Shown here: positions 6,417 through 7,246 of the stretch, one piece after another
Position numbering within the stretch: position 1 is the stretch's first letter
Layout: each line of letters opens with the position of its first letter
DNA from: Candidatus Methanophagales archaeon
GTDB taxonomy: Archaea; Halobacteriota; Syntropharchaeia; Alkanophagales; Methanospirareceae
DNA: 7,246 bases
Direction: 5' to 3'
NCBI GenBank assembly: GCA_021161765.1
Contig: JAGGZZ010000263.1
Span: 1 to 7,246, forward strand
The notes under the pieces: generated by a model
Seen by the model: only the letters and a program-made list of their open reading frames with translations
Database searches by the model: none
What the model was told of the DNA's origin: nothing
Position numbers and translations under genes: made by a program

Positions 6417-7246
6417 ATTCAAGGACACTGAAATAGGGGGGATTCCTGAGGAATGGGAAATACTCCGTATTGGGGACGTTGCTGATGTTATAGGTGGCGG
6501 GACACCATCTACCAAAGATAAGGATAATTTTGGTGGTGATATCTCTTGGATCACTCCAAAAGATTTGTCTAATTATAAGTATCGTTACATAAAAAAAGGC
6601 ACCAGAAATATTACTGAAAAAGGTCTAAAGAACAGTAGTGCAAAGTTGCTTCCTAAAGGAACTGTTCTCTTAACAACTAGAGCGCCAATAGGATATGTTG
6701 TTATTGCTGAAAATGAGGTTACAACAAACCAAGGGTTTAGAAGTCTTATTCCAAACAAAAAAACAACTTCTGAATTTTTATATTATCAACTTAAACTTAA
6801 CACAGAAAGACTAAAATCAAATGCATCTGGGACAACATTTGGAGAACTGGCTGGGAGTAGACTAAAAGCAATTAAATTTACATTTCCCTCTCTTCAAGAA
6901 CAAACATCCATCGCAAAAATCCTCTCTGACCTTGACTTAAAAATAGAGCTTCTCCAAAAACAGAACAAAACCCTCGAAGCCATAGGCCAGGCAATATTCA
7001 AACATTGGTTTGTTGATTTTGAGTTTCCAGATGAGGAAGGCAAACCTTACAAATCATCTGGCGGAGAGATGGTTTTTTATGAGGAATTAGGAAAAGAGAT
7101 TCCGAAGGGGTGGGAAGTTTCTAAAATAGGAACAAAACTCAAAGTCATTTTGGGTGGAACACCCGATAGGACAAAAAAAGAATATTGGAATGGAGATGTT
7201 AATTGGATAAATTCTGGTAAAGTAAACGAGTTTAGAATAACTGAAC
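6400..7246 (+). CDS. hsdS: Type I RM specificity subunit HsdS (3' partial)
   Basis: The DNA-recognition subunit, which positions HsdM (and HsdR) on a two-part target. ATG 6400 gives the family-typical beginning FKDTEIGGIPEEWEILRIGD at 7-26. Upstream stops exclude an earlier start, and I see no SD. Target recognition domain 1 covers about 14-163 (GGGTPSTKDKDNFGGDISWI at 32-51; LLTTRAPIGYV at 90-100). A conserved spacer, probably a long helix, follows: SLQEQTSIAKILSDLDLKIE at 164-183, then AIGQAIFKHWFVDFEF to 209. Domain 2 begins at about 233 (IPKGWEVSKIG at 234-244; GGTPDRTKKEYWNGDVNWIN at 252-271). The window cuts it at residue 282; complete HsdS proteins are usually about 400 residues or more. 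No frameshift is seen in the visible part. It most likely partners the HsdM at 3399. Confidence 0.95.
   Translation, partial: MKQETKFKDTEIGGIPEEWEILRIGDVADVIGGGTPSTKDKDNFGGDISWITPKDLSNYKYRYIKKGTRNITEKGLKNSSAKLLPKGTVLLTTRAPIGYVVIAENEVTTNQGFRSLIPNKKTTSEFLYYQLKLNTERLKSNASGTTFGELAGSRLKAIKFTFPSLQEQTSIAKILSDLDLKIELLQKQNKTLEAIGQAIFKHWFVDFEFPDEEGKPYKSSGGEMVFYEELGKEIPKGWEVSKIGTKLKVILGGTPDRTKKEYWNGDVNWINSGKVNEFRITE

Overview
This is a dense, AT-rich, one-strand run of type I restriction-modification (RM) genes. All supported genes read left to right, and gaps between them are 30 bp or less. I cannot name the organism. The AT bias, clear Shine-Dalgarno (SD) sequences before two genes and ordinary bacterial family content suggest an AT-rich bacterium or a metagenomic contig from one. 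An archaeal host cannot be excluded, because both gene families also occur there. Both ends cut through genes, so this is the inside of a larger locus. No hsdR (translocase/endonuclease) gene is visible.

Layout: (1) 2-1897, a long-form HsdM DNA methyltransferase missing its N-terminus, with motif IV NPPY. (2) 1899-3368, one base later, a protein with an AlbA_2/Schlafen-type domain, a divergent GHKL-type ATPase domain and a C-terminal winged helix. (3) 3399-4925, a second, complete HsdM of a different subfamily, with motif IV NPPF. (4) 4929-6339, a second AlbA_2/GHKL/winged-helix gene. As given it is broken by one extra A in an A8 tract about 20 bases after its ATG; dropping one A restores a 469-residue protein. 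(5) 6336-6416, a possible 26-codon ORF made of four NYPL repeats, encoded by a 12-bp tandem DNA repeat. It overlaps the stop of the gene before it and the start of hsdS. (6) 6400-7246, the first 282 residues of HsdS, the DNA specificity subunit, cut off in its second target recognition domain.

How the parts may work together: HsdM and HsdS form the sequence-specific methyltransferase, and HsdR (outside the window) would add restriction. The unusual feature is the repeated pair 'HsdM followed at once by AlbA_2/GHKL/winged-helix protein', with two dissimilar HsdM genes and only one HsdS gene in view. Either two RM systems sit in tandem and the first HsdS lies elsewhere or was lost, or one HsdS serves two methyltransferases. 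The AlbA_2 proteins could be regulators of the locus or nuclease-type accessory defence proteins. The A8 tract and the several short tandem repeats make variable expression or fast-changing linkers plausible.
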